A stretch of 64,000 nt of DNA from the NCBI GenBank assembly GCA_038277395.1, contig CM076193.1:176554711-176618710 (forward strand), given 5' to 3'. This stretch comes from Dryocosmus kuriphilus (taxonomy: Eukaryota > Arthropoda > Insecta > Hymenoptera > Cynipidae). The notes under the pieces are model-generated. The model was not told the origin of the DNA, searched no databases, and worked only from the letters and a program-made list of their open reading frames with translations. Below are positions 9,015 through 18,248 of the stretch, one piece after another (the stretch's first letter is position 1; each line of letters starts with the position of its first letter). Made by a program: the position numbers and the translations under genes.

Positions 9015-9806
9015 TTTTTATTTTGCTTGTAAGAGGCGTAAAGGTTGGAAGTGCTTGGTGTGTTCTTCGACTTTTTGCTGTCGAAAAAAGTGGATCAAAG
9101 AACCTCGATCAAATTTTGTATAAAAAATTGAATTAAGTGCTCCAAAACACTTGAAAAATTGACAGTGGCATACGGTGGGTCCACTTTGAGCAAAAAAGTG
9201 TTCATAGGTGGTACAAGCTCTTCCAAGGAGGCCGAGAAGGTGCCAATGACGAATCTCGCTCTGGACGCCCCAGTACGTCAATAAATTATGAAAGTGTTGA
9301 AGGAGTGAAGAATATGGTGTTCAGGAATCGTCGAATCACTGTTGTAGAAGGTGTCGAAGAAGTCGGCATCTTGTTTGGCTCGTGCCATGCAATTTTTTTC
9401 CGATGTTTTAGGCATGAAACGCGTCTAAGCAAAATTTGTTCTGAAACTGCTTAATTTGACCAAAATAACAGTCGAATGAGCATCGATCAAGAGCTGTCAA
9501 ATGACGTCAATAATGAACCTGATATGCCATGGGCATATAGTTATGCATTCGAAACCAAAGCCCACTCGACTCAATGGAAGACCCCGGAAGAGCCAAGGCC
9601 GAAAAAAGCACGTCGAGTTCGATCCACTGTTAAGGATTTGATCACTGTCTTCTTCGATTACCGTGGCGTACTACATTAAGAGTTCTTATTGCAAGGTCGC
9701 ACTATCAATAAGGAGTATTACCTTGAAGTTATGCACCGTGCGAGAAGCAATACGACAAAAACGTCCCGAACTGTGGAAAAACAATTCATGGCTTTTGCAT
9801 CACGAT
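9015..9806 (+). pseudogene. mariner transposase fragment (different subfamily from the one at 63 kb)
   Basis: Broken frames read as a mariner transposase: a helix-turn-helix part with TLSKK..WYKLFQGGRE..SRSGRPST (about 9178-9285), a linker ending near FVPKLL/NFDQ, then a part at 9476-9806. That part contains the ETKA..SQWK..EEPRPKKAR block, FFDYRGVLH, and the region just before the second catalytic Asp (LLHHD). It has many stops and frameshifts and ends abruptly at 9806 at the junction with a DD41D element end. The third catalytic residue and the right terminal repeat are missing. The blocks look like mauritiana-type mariners. Confidence 0.8.
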
Positions 9807-10129
9807 CAGGAATTACACTGACCTCTTGGAAAACTTTGTTAATTTCAAATAACCTCTAGCTGACCTTGAACGTTACAATTTACCTATGACTTGGGTACGT
9901 ACCTGGACATAGAATTTGCCGCTCTATCGATTGCAGATGTAAAAAAAGGGTTTTCCATTTTAAAAAAGAAAGTTGACCTTCAAAAAGCCACGAAGGTCAA
10001 CTTCTAGGACAAAATGAAGGTCACCGTTGAATTCCTCGTTGAAATTTACTTCAGGAATGGCCTTCACTTTTTTGAGAAATATTTTACTTGAGGAAATATC
10101 CAACCGTCCCGGGACTTTTTAGACACCCT
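9807..10129. mobile_element. Right-end fragment of the DD41D mariner-like element
   Basis: About 320 bp closely matching the right terminal inverted repeat of the element at 15956-18208 (compare 17885-18208), including the TGACCTT/AAGGTCA repeats and the terminus GGGACTTTTTAGACACCC. It is fused on the left to a mariner fragment. On the right it is cut exactly at its terminus by the LTR retrotransposon at 10130. Without that insertion it would sit directly on the left arm of the inverted repeat beginning at 15613. No transposase is present. Confidence 0.85.
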
Positions 10130-10315
10130 TGTAAGGGGATGATTTCGGGCAATTAAAGGAATAACACTTTATTTAACGAACTGATATTTATTACAAGTCG
10201 ACCAAGCACGAAGTGATGCCTCGCACCACCTGACTGAGAGTGACTCAGGCATAAGCGCCACCTGTGTCTTGTGGCTGAACTATTTTATAAATTTGAATGT
10301 TATTATTTCTCCACA
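10130..10315 (-). repeat. 3' LTR of the minus-strand gypsy element
   Basis: A 186-bp direct repeat of 15424-15612 starting TGTAAGGGG and ending TCTCCACA. On the coding (minus) strand this is the 3' LTR, downstream of integrase, which ends at 10443. Compared with the other LTR it has CATAAGCGCC where the other has three more bases, and AAGTG for ATGTG. Confidence 0.95.
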
Positions 10316-10442
10316 GTTCGGCCGTCCTGACAATAGTTCGTCCTCAAACTTGTAGATTGTAATCACACTTGTGAACATACTATCATTCGACACACTTACA
10401 TTAGTGAGCGAGTGGGCTTAGCGCATTGACTTTATAATGTCA

Positions 10443-11552
10443 TTAGAAATCGGGACACCAGGGCTTCAAATTGCATGCTTCCCAGGTTCCAGTGTAGGGT
10501 CTTTGTGTGACTTGGAAGTTCTCTATGTCTTTTACTACATAACGGTCATATCTCAAGTTTTGAGCAATTTCGTTGGGACCTTTCCAACGAGGGATCATTT
10601 TCTTTGAAGCTCCCGGTGTCGGGTCGCAGTTCGTTATGACAACATAATCTCCTTCACTATACTTGAACGCTTCTTTACGTTTTCCATCAAAATGGGCCTT
10701 ATAATATTTCTGCAACTTCTCGATTCTGTCTTTCGCTTTCAATCTAAGCTGTTTGAGCTTTTCCAAATTGTACGGCTCTACTTCAGACCTAGATTGCTCT
10801 AAATATTCGCCCAATGCATCGACAATTTTACCTCTTTGGTTTACTCCGAAAAGTAGGTTACTTGCCGTTTCACCTGTAGCTTTATGTAAGGTATTATTCA
10901 GAGCAAACTCGGCCTCTGACATTAATTTGTACCAGTACCGCCCGGTGGCTGGTTCTGTGAGTTTCGCCAACATAGGCCCTAGTACTCTATTGACTCTCTC
11001 TAACTGTCCGTTAGCTTTCGGAGACATAGTGGCAACTTTTACATGTACAATATTATTTTCGTACAAAAAGGATTCAAATTCTTCAGAACTAAAGGCAGTG
11101 CCACGGTCAGAAACGAGAGTCCGCGGTCTGCTATAATTTCGGAAATGTTCGCTCAGGCAGGCTATCGCTTCTTTCGATTTGGTAGTCTTGACAGGGTACA
11201 ATTTTGTAAACTTCGTAAATCCGTCTATTACTAACAGAATATGCTGCTTTGACGTATATCTCCTATCAATCGGGCCATAATGGTCCACGTGATAAGTCAA
11301 AAATGGAACTTCACCTTTGGGTATAAGATTCAGGAAACCTTGTCTCTTCCCCGTGGTCGGAGAAAAAGCAACGCATTTGAGACAATTTGCAATGTGCGTC
11401 TTAACCTTATCACGCAGTCCAGGGAACCAATAATTTCGTAGTATTGCTTCAGTGGTTTTTTCGCATCCAAAATGACCTAACTCATCGTGATATTTTCGTA
11501 TAACATGGTTTTCCATTTTTTCTGGCACATAAAATAAAATCTTTTTCATCAC
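10443..11552 (-). CDS. Integrase of the minus-strand gypsy element
   Basis: 369 codons. The HHCC zinc site is complete (His22, His27, Cys57, Cys60). The core has D90, D149 and E185, exactly 35 residues between the last two, as in active integrases. A C-terminal region with a GPNEIAQNL-type block follows. The enzyme joins element cDNA to the chromosome in the nucleus. The frame overlaps the RT-RNase H ORF by 71 bp but is shifted +1 relative to it, at an A/T-rich stretch around 11510-11550. An uninterrupted Pol would therefore need a frameshift or the copy has an indel there. The first few residues are read from that overlap and may not be native. Confidence 0.9.
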   Translation of the reverse strand: MMKKILFYVPEKMENHVIRKYHDELGHFGCEKTTEAILRNYWFPGLRDKVKTHIANCLKCVAFSPTTGKRQGFLNLIPKGEVPFLTYHVDHYGPIDRRYTSKQHILLVIDGFTKFTKLYPVKTTKSKEAIACLSEHFRNYSRPRTLVSDRGTAFSSEEFESFLYENNIVHVKVATMSPKANGQLERVNRVLGPMLAKLTEPATGRYWYKLMSEAEFALNNTLHKATGETASNLLFGVNQRGKIVDALGEYLEQSRSEVEPYNLEKLKQLRLKAKDRIEKLQKYYKAHFDGKRKEAFKYSEGDYVVITNCDPTPGASKKMIPRWKGPNEIAQNLRYDRYVVKDIENFQVTQRPYTGTWEACNLKPWCPDF

Positions 11553-12990
11553 GCTTGCGGTAGATCACTCCATTCCTCATTTCATACAAACGACCTTCAG
11601 TTTGCTGAAGTTTATCACGCAACTCACGGATTTTTGGATCGCGATTTTGACATACAATTAAATTCGATTCAAAACTGTTCTCTTCTACAACCATTACAGT
11701 GTTTACGCGGCTTAAGGCATCTACATGTCTCATTTTTTCCGCGGCTCTATGTTCAACCGTTTTATCGTGGTTTTCCAGTTCGAGTGACCATCGAGTGATT
11801 CTTGGATTAATATCCTTCTTGTCCAGACATAATTTTAACGAGTTGCAATCGGTGACAATTTTAAAATGTATACCTGCTAGGTAGATTCGAAAACGTCGAA
11901 GAGAGTAAATGACGGCCATAGTTTCGAGCTCAAAACTGTGATACCTACTCTCCGTTTCAGTGGTTCGTTTCAAAAAATAAAAAATCGGATGTAATTTTGA
12001 ATCACATTGTTTTTGGAACAGCACGGCGCCATATCCAATTTTACTCGCATCACAATGTAATTCTGTTTCACTTCGAGGATTGTAGATACTCAAAACAGGT
12101 GCTTCTACCAATTTTTGTTTCAAGGACTCGAATACTAGCAATTCCTCTTTTCTGAACTTAAATACTGTACCCTCTTTCAGCAAATCATAGAGTGGCTTAG
12201 CAAAAACTGAAAACCCTTGGATGAATTTTCTAAAATGAGAGCATAATCCCAGGAAACCTTGAAGTTCACGGACCTTCTTGGGTTCCGGGAAATTCAAAAC
12301 GGCTTCTATTCCTTGATTTGTTTGACGTATGCCTTTTTCTGTTACATCGTAACCAAGATATTCAATTCTGGTCTGAAGGATCTTATATTTATCGAGTCTT
12401 AGTTCTAATTTATTGGCTACTAATAATTTGAGAACGCGCTCTAGAACCCGGACGTGCTGCTCCAAAGTTTCTGTCGCTATCAAGATATCGTCAAGATAAG
12501 CGAGTACGTCACCGGATCTAATTAGTTCTGCTAAGACTGTATTGACAAACCTCTGAAAATTCGGAGGGGCGGTTTTGAGCCCAAAAGGAGTACCTGTATA
12601 TTCAAAGGTTCCAAAAGGTGAAATGAAGGCTGTGTACGGAATCGAACTTTCTGCCACCTTTATTTGATGGAAACCGTCTTTCAAATCTAATAAAGTGAAA
12701 AACTTTTTATCGCGTAATTTATCGATCTGATCCTCTATATTCGGTAGAGGGTAATTATCTCTGAGCGTGATTTTATTCAAATGGCGATAATCGACACAGA
12801 GTCTCATTTCGCCATTTTTCTTCTTTGTCATAACAATTGGTGACGCGTAAGGGGAGGTACTCGGACGAATATTTTTTCGCAAAAGTAAATTTTCAATTAT
12901 TTTCTCCAAGTTAAGTTTTTCTTCGAATGATAGTCTGCGAGCGTTAAAATGAAAAGGTCGATCATCCGTAAGCGTTAAGACAAGTTCCAT
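11482..12990 (-). CDS. Reverse transcriptase-RNase H of the minus-strand gypsy element
   Basis: 502 codons. Reverse transcriptase motifs run from the SPIVMTKKKNGE block (residues ~50-61) through CVDYRHLN, PFGL and the catalytic YLDD at 165-168. RNase H follows (residues ~300-420, with CDASKIGYGAVL and TDCNSLK blocks). The ORF begins with an ATG that overlaps the end of the protease frame by 16 bp in the -1 frame, at CAAAATGG. Catalytic motifs are intact, consistent with recent insertion. The last dozen residues belong to the overlap with integrase and are probably out of frame. Confidence 0.93.
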   Translation of the reverse strand: MELVLTLTDDRPFHFNARRLSFEEKLNLEKIIENLLLRKNIRPSTSPYASPIVMTKKKNGEMRLCVDYRHLNKITLRDNYPLPNIEDQIDKLRDKKFFTLLDLKDGFHQIKVAESSIPYTAFISPFGTFEYTGTPFGLKTAPPNFQRFVNTVLAELIRSGDVLAYLDDILIATETLEQHVRVLERVLKLLVANKLELRLDKYKILQTRIEYLGYDVTEKGIRQTNQGIEAVLNFPEPKKVRELQGFLGLCSHFRKFIQGFSVFAKPLYDLLKEGTVFKFRKEELLVFESLKQKLVEAPVLSIYNPRSETELHCDASKIGYGAVLFQKQCDSKLHPIFYFLKRTTETESRYHSFELETMAVIYSLRRFRIYLAGIHFKIVTDCNSLKLCLDKKDINPRITRWSLELENHDKTVEHRAAEKMRHVDALSRVNTVMVVEENSFESNLIVCQNRDPKIRELRDKLQQTEGRLYEMRNGVIYRKRDEKDFILCARKNGKPCYTKISR

Positions 12991-13892
12991 TTTGACGTCG
13001 GGAGACTCGGGTCTTGGCGGAGTACAATATTCGCGATTAAATAATATTCTCGAATAAGAGTCTGAGTTTCGGAATCCATTTGAGGATTTATTTCAAGAGA
13101 TTGGACAATTTTTTCTGAATCGCTGTCAGTATCAATCGCCAAAATAGCTTCAACAGCATTTTTTTCGCTATCACACATTGACAAACCTAAGCCAAAACTT
13201 CTTAATACGTCCCTACATAAAACCACTGAAGTACGCATAGTGTTGTCCGGTACAACATACAGTGATACGTCTTTATTATTAACGTTGTCCATGCATATAT
13301 TGGAACTTACCAACCCGTAGTATTTGAAGCCACTTTCATTGATACCTGCATACCTGCTATCCTTAGCATTATTGGAATCAAGAATCATACTGGGAATGAG
13401 AGATTTCTTGATAAAACTGTTGGGACTTCCAGTGTCGAGAAGGGTATCCAAAGTCAGGCTGCACTTTTTCCTTCCGAAGTTTATCTCGTAGATGACATTC
13501 TTGAGGTATTGATCATCGTTGCCTTCCTGCTCCGAAATGTTGCTAATGTTGCTGATCTGAGATGACTTATCCTTTGCAGACGTAACTTTATTTTTTTCCG
13601 GACAATCCTTGATTTGATGATCTGTCTTGTAGCATATAAAACAAGCACCTTTCTCCCGTTTCGGCATTCCACAAGACGAAGCCATATGTCCATTCTTGTT
13701 GCAGTTAAAACAGCGAAGAAGAGAAGCCGATGAACGGCTGCTGTTGGGTTGTATTTCCAATTCATTGCTGAATTTCCGCTTGGGACCCTCAGTGGTGCTG
13801 GTACTCGTCAGCTCAGTTTTTTGGAATCCTCGAATTTCTTTCTTGTCGTATTTGGATTCGCTTTTGAGTGTAACTTTTTCAAAAGCTTCCAA
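12975..13892 (-). CDS. Zinc knuckles and aspartic protease of the minus-strand gypsy element
   Basis: 305 codons in the -1 frame relative to gag, overlapping it by 85 bp; the given start is a TTG inside the overlap and is not a real initiator. Two CCHC knuckles lie at residues 61-74 and 84-97, and the protease active site DTGS at 153-156. In many elements the knuckles end Gag; here they lie in the protease frame, so production of complete Gag would itself need the shift from gag. A run of six A on the coding strand (complement of 13817-13822) lies at the end of gag and could be a slip site, but it is not a classical heptamer. Confidence 0.88.
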   Translation of the reverse strand: MEAFEKVTLKSESKYDKKEIRGFQKTELTSTSTTEGPKRKFSNELEIQPNSSRSSASLLRCFNCNKNGHMASSCGMPKREKGACFICYKTDHQIKDCPEKNKVTSAKDKSSQISNISNISEQEGNDDQYLKNVIYEINFGRKKCSLTLDTLLDTGSPNSFIKKSLIPSMILDSNNAKDSRYAGINESGFKYYGLVSSNICMDNVNNKDVSLYVVPDNTMRTSVVLCRDVLRSFGLGLSMCDSEKNAVEAILAIDTDSDSEKIVQSLEINPQMDSETQTLIREYYLIANIVLRQDPSLPTSKWNLS

Positions 13893-14815
13893 AGCGTATT
13901 CTTTTCTTTAAGCCGCTGGATACGGGCTAGATTTCTGATGGACATATCTGGGATGCCATCGACCAAATAGTCGACTAATTCCTCTTCGTCAACTGGAATC
14001 GCATTCGTCAAAATCAATTTCTCATGGAAATAATCACTGAATGTTGTTTCAGTGTATTTCCACGTTCTTTCTTCGAACTTTCTACGGAGCGCCATTCGAC
14101 TTGGACGATGATCGAACATGGAAGCAAGTTCAGTGAGCAAATCGTCGACCTTCATCCCGATGAACTCTGGTTTTGACTGGAACCACTGGAGCGCCTTTCC
14201 TTTAAGTTTCGCCCCTAATAGTAGACGAGAATTGTTGTCATCTAGCTTATACACTTCTCGTAGTAAGTTAAATTGTTCTCTCCACTTGCGAAAATCAACA
14301 CTGCTACCGTCGAAGTCACTTAGTAATTCCTTAATTGTGCTGATATTTGCTGAACGTGGCTGAGAGTATTCTGTTTCTCGATTTCCAAGAGTTCTTCGGA
14401 GAAATTCGTTTTCTCTCCCGGCAAGATCCATTTCGCGTAACAAGAGTTCATTCTCTCGCCTGAAGAAATCGGCTTCCTGAATTCCTCCGTTGTGTTGACC
14501 TACATAACCTAAATTCGCGGGCCGACCCAAATGTGCTGCAGGGTCAACATTTCCATTCGGATTGTCAGGTAGATCTTCTCCCGATGGTCCTTCTGTAATG
14601 ATGCCTTGGATGACGGCAGCTTCTTGTATCCATGATTCAGTCGGGTCAAATTCTGTCAACCTCCTAATCAGCTCTGCTTTACTTCCTGTAATTGAAAGTT
14701 CACGTCTCCTGATCAGCTCCTTCAACGTCGCAACCGGGAATATTGTTGGGTTTATTTCTTCCATTTTATTCTTTGGAGGCACAGTTTGAACTGAAAACAA
14801 CGTCACAGGAATCAC
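13808..14815 (-). CDS. gag: Gag with N-terminal SAP domain, minus-strand gypsy element
   Basis: 335 codons as an open frame; Met18 (codon at 14764-14762, context AAAATGGAA) is the more likely start. Residues ~27-54 match the SAP helix-extended-helix DNA/RNA-binding motif (TLKELIRRRELSITGSKAEL). Residues ~165-300 resemble the capsid region of retrotransposon Gag (FRKWREQFNLL, LKGKALQWF, LRRKFEERTW, VDYLVDGI blocks). It has no knuckle of its own; those are in the overlapping -1 frame. SAP domains are known in some retroelement Gags and may help retain nucleic acid or target chromatin. Confidence 0.88.
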   Translation of the reverse strand: MIPVTLFSVQTVPPKNKMEEINPTIFPVATLKELIRRRELSITGSKAELIRRLTEFDPTESWIQEAAVIQGIITEGPSGEDLPDNPNGNVDPAAHLGRPANLGYVGQHNGGIQEADFFRRENELLLREMDLAGRENEFLRRTLGNRETEYSQPRSANISTIKELLSDFDGSSVDFRKWREQFNLLREVYKLDDNNSRLLLGAKLKGKALQWFQSKPEFIGMKVDDLLTELASMFDHRPSRMALRRKFEERTWKYTETTFSDYFHEKLILTNAIPVDEEELVDYLVDGIPDMSIRNLARIQRLKEKNTLWKLLKKLHSKANPNTTRKKFEDSKKLS

Positions 14816-15423
14816 AAAATATCTAACACCGAGTTCACTTCACTTCAAAGTAACTATTATGGGCCCGTTCGCTCCCAACTAGGCACGTCGCTGAACTTCA
14901 ACCTGCGCAGTAGCGCCACTAGTGTTTCCTTTTTGAAAACTGTGCTGTGCTTGGGGGGAAACTGATGGCGTCGCCATTTTATCTATCGATGAACACAATC
15001 GATCGAAATCGTCAAATCTGACGACTCGGGACTTTAGGTTCGCGTATCACCACGAAAACGCGATCATTTATGATACTGGAGTCCGTTCTGGTACGTTGAA
15101 CGCGACTTTCTTTTCGTTGCTGAAATTGCACTTTTCAGGGATGATGAAACACGGGGTCGGTCGACGCCGCCAACACTTTTCTCTCCGAATACTTCACTTG
15201 ATCCGAAAACTGATACGGGCACGTTAAATGTGTGCGATTAACCGATTTGCATAACATCTACGTAACACAATAGCCAAGAGTCTCATGCGAGACTGAGAAC
15301 CCAACACTCGAGATCAACGGGGTTGCCAAGCCAAGACGCCAACACTCACGATCACGAAAACTGATCTTTTCGGGCGTTCAGAGAAAGATCTGTGGACCGA
15401 TCAACAGATCCCACTTCTGATAC
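14816..15423 (-). promoter_or_regulatory. 5' leader and primer-binding region of the minus-strand gypsy element
   Basis: This ~600-bp untranslated stretch between the 5' LTR and gag has no ORF of note. The bases adjoining the LTR on the coding strand (complement of 15406-15423, reading GTATCAGAAGTGGGATCT) are where the tRNA primer-binding site should lie. I could not assign the tRNA. Confidence 0.5.
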
Positions 15424-15612
15424 TGTAAGGGGATGATTTCGGGCAATTAAAGGAATAACACTTTATTTAACGAACTGATATTTATTACAAGTCGACCAAG
15501 CACGATGTGATGCCTCGCACCACCTGACTGAGAGTGACTCAGGCATAAGCATAGCCACCTGTGTCTTGTGGCTGAACTATTTTATAAATTTGAATGTTAT
15601 TATTTCTCCACA
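15424..15612 (-). repeat. 5' LTR of the minus-strand gypsy element
   Basis: A 189-bp repeat, nearly identical to 10130-10315, followed on the right by the CCCT target duplication at 15613-15616. On the coding strand it precedes the leader and gag and must supply the promoter; I do not see a decisive TATA box. Confidence 0.95.
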
Positions 15613-15955
15613 CCCTATATATTGCCGTTTCTTTAACGAGGTTGATAGACACTCTTATTTTGTATCTATTTTAAGTTACGACATGGTTCTGACCATCGGT
15701 CCCGTAAGTCTCCATTCTCCTTATGAGGTCCTTGCATCTACATTCACGCACACTTATTTGAGGCGCCTTCTTTGTATATGCGATAAAATATAGCGCCTGC
15801 GCATGCCAATTGCGCCTGCGATTGCACATGCGCACTAGAAGAATCTATACTGTAAGGAGCATTCATTAAGTCTCAAATTGCTGCAACTTTATGCCCCTAG
15901 AACTCCGAACTATGAAACTTATCTGAGTTCAGCTGTATATATATATACCGGGTGT

Positions 15956-18204
15956 CTAGGAAGTCCCGTGACGGTTGGATATTTCCTCAGGTAAAATATT
16001 TTTCAAAAAAGTGAAGGTCATTCCTGAAGTAAATTTCAACGAGGAATTGAACGGTGACCTTCATTTTGACCTTGAAGTTGACTTTCATGGCTTTTTGAAG
16101 GTCAACTTTGTTTCTTCAAAAGGAAACCCCTTTTTTACATCTGCAATCGATAGAGCGGAAAATTCTACGTTCAGGTACGTACCCAAGTCATAGGTCAATT
16201 GTAACGCTCAAGGTCACCTAGAGGTTATTTGAAATGAACAAAGTTTTCCAAGAGGTCAGTGTAATTCCTGAAGTAAATTTCAAAGAGAAATTCATTGGTG
16301 ATCTCTGAATTGATCTTCGTTACAGCGTTTTGAATACTGTAAAATCATAAGGAAATTTTTCATTGAAAGTTCCAGGTGTTCTGGTGAGAGCTCTGTTCCT
16401 CCCCAGAGAGTTATACAGTCCTGTACCGTTTTTCGATACCTAAGTCAATACCTAAGGTGATAGCATAAGTCCTATACCGTTTTTCCATACGAATATTACG
16501 AATCGAAACTAAATTTACGCATTACGAGTACATACTTACTATCATTCGCTAAAAGATTATTATGGCGCAAGCTAATCTTTCGGAACGAGAGAGGATGTCT
16601 ATATTAATGACGGGTGGTTGAAGCGATCGAGTTCGATCTTATGATCAACTTCGTTTGCTTTTTAATCGCACTTTTCGTAATGGAGAAGGGTTAAATCCTG
16701 TCTCAAAATAAACAATTGAAAGAACTGTAAGGCGCTTTATGAATCATGGATCTATCAGGGACCTTCAGAGAACTGGTCGGCCAAAATCTGCAGTATCTGA
16801 GGAGACGCAGATGGACACAGGCCAAGCATTTGTTGAAAATCCACACCTTAGCTTACGTCGAGCTAGTGATGAGCGTGACGTTGCTCCTGAGACAGTGCGA
16901 AATATTTTAAAAAGCATTAATTTCCATCCTTACAAAGTTCATCTGGTACAAGAGCTCAATCAAGGGGATCCCGATCGTCGGGTTGAATTTTGTGAAACTA
17001 TGAGGGACAGAATTGATAGAGAACCTCTTTTCTTGTACAATACAGTATTTTCAGATGAAGCTGCTTTCTCTTCAAAAGGTGAAGTTAACAGACAAATTTG
17101 TAGATATTGGTCCGACACAAATCCTGAATGGATGTTGGAGAGTCACACACAATATCCACAAAAGATTAATGTTTGGGCCGGTATCTTGAATGATACATTG
17201 ATAGGCCCTTTCTTCATCCATGGTAATCTCAATGCCCGTGCATATGAAGAGCTTCTCACAAACCAAATTGTACCAAGAATAAGGGAGATTACAGGCGATA
17301 ATTTTCAAAATATTTGGTTCCAGCAGGACGGAGCAGCGGCTCATTATGGTAGGGAGGTTCGAGCATATTTGGATACTCAGTTCCCTCAAAGGTGATTGGA
17401 AGAAGGGGTGAAATCGAGTGGCCTGCTAGATCTCCTGATCTGACGCCTCTCGACTATTTTCTTTGGTGTTATTTAAAGAGCAAAGTATACTCAACGCAAC
17501 CCCAAAGCTTAGACGAATTGCAGAATCGGATTTTGCAACAGGCTGCTTTCATTGATAGGGATATGATTCGTAATTCTGTAACTCATTTTTACAATCGCAT
17601 AGCTTTTGTCAAGAAGCTCAAGGTTTTCAGTTCGAACATCTTCACTGAAGCGTGCGAGGCAAGGGGACTCACGGTAGTCAAGCACCCTGAAACGTGAGAG
17701 GCAAGGGGACTCACGCTAATAAAGCACCCCAAAGGGAACAGAATTTACTACGTCCACGTCGTTGTTCCTGGGTAATGCTAAACGTAAACGTAAACTGCTT
17801 GGAAAAAACCTTGAAAAGACCTTGAAGAGCATCAACGAGATCAATGCAGAGCTCACCAATGAACTTCTTGTTGAAATCTACTTCAGGAATTACACTGACC
17901 TCTTGGAAAACTTGGTTAGTTTCAAATAACCTCTAACTGACCTTGAACGTTACAATTTACCTATGACTTGGGTACGCACCTGGACGTAGAATTTACCGCT
18001 CTATCGATTGCAGATGTAAAAAAAGGGGTTTCTATTTAAGAAAAGAAAGTTGACCTTCAAAAAGCCATGAAGGTCAACTTCAAGGTCAAAGTGAAGGTCA
18101 CCGTTGAATTCCTGATTGAAATTTACTTCAGAAATGGCCTTCACTTTTTTGAGAAATGTTTTACCTGAGGAAATATCCAACCGTCCCGGGACTTTTTAGA
18201 CATC

Positions 18205-18208
<4 letters not shown>
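15956..18208 (+). mobile_element. DD41D mariner-like DNA transposon with ~370-bp terminal inverted repeats
   Basis: Ends are GGGTGTCTAGGAAGTCC on the left and GGACTTTTTAGACATCC on the right, set in TA repeats as expected for the TA target of the Tc1/mariner group. The inverted repeats run about 370 bp, much longer than the ~30 bp of typical mariners. They hold at least five AAGGTCA/TGACCTT copies each. A partial right end recurs at 9807-10129, and a related remnant lies at 61130-62400. The (TA)n run after the right end (18209-18246) is a microsatellite. Confidence 0.85.
16562..17697 (+). pseudogene. Transposase of the DD41D mariner-like element, broken
   Basis: Starts at ATG 16562 with a helix-turn-helix N-terminus. 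It carries in-frame stops at 16619-16621 and 16709-16711, then reads open from 16739. Catalytic block one is FSDEAAF, block two QQDGAAAHY. A one-base deletion near 17393 puts the third block (SPDLTPLDYFLW, ending in Asp) in another frame (17392-17697). About 41 residues separate the second and third Asp, the spacing of the rosa-type DD41D group rather than mariner DD34D or Tc1 DD34E. This copy cannot make a full enzyme. It would bind the terminal repeats and cut at TA sites in the nucleus. Confidence 0.85.

Positions 18209-18248
<40 letters not shown>

Larger units (their letters stand above)
10130..15612 (-). mobile_element. LTR-complete Ty3/gypsy retrotransposon with SAP-domain gag
   Basis: The element is 5483 bp. 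It is bounded by direct LTRs of 186 and 189 bp that begin TG and end CA, and flanked by a 4-bp target duplication CCCT (10126-10129 and 15613-15616). The coding strand is minus: gag (SAP domain), zinc knuckles plus protease, RT-RNase H, integrase, in Ty3/gypsy order. The LTRs differ by only about one base and one 3-bp indel, so insertion was recent. Even so, the coding part lies in four overlapping frames. It inserted precisely at the end of a DD41D transposon fragment. Confidence 0.95.
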
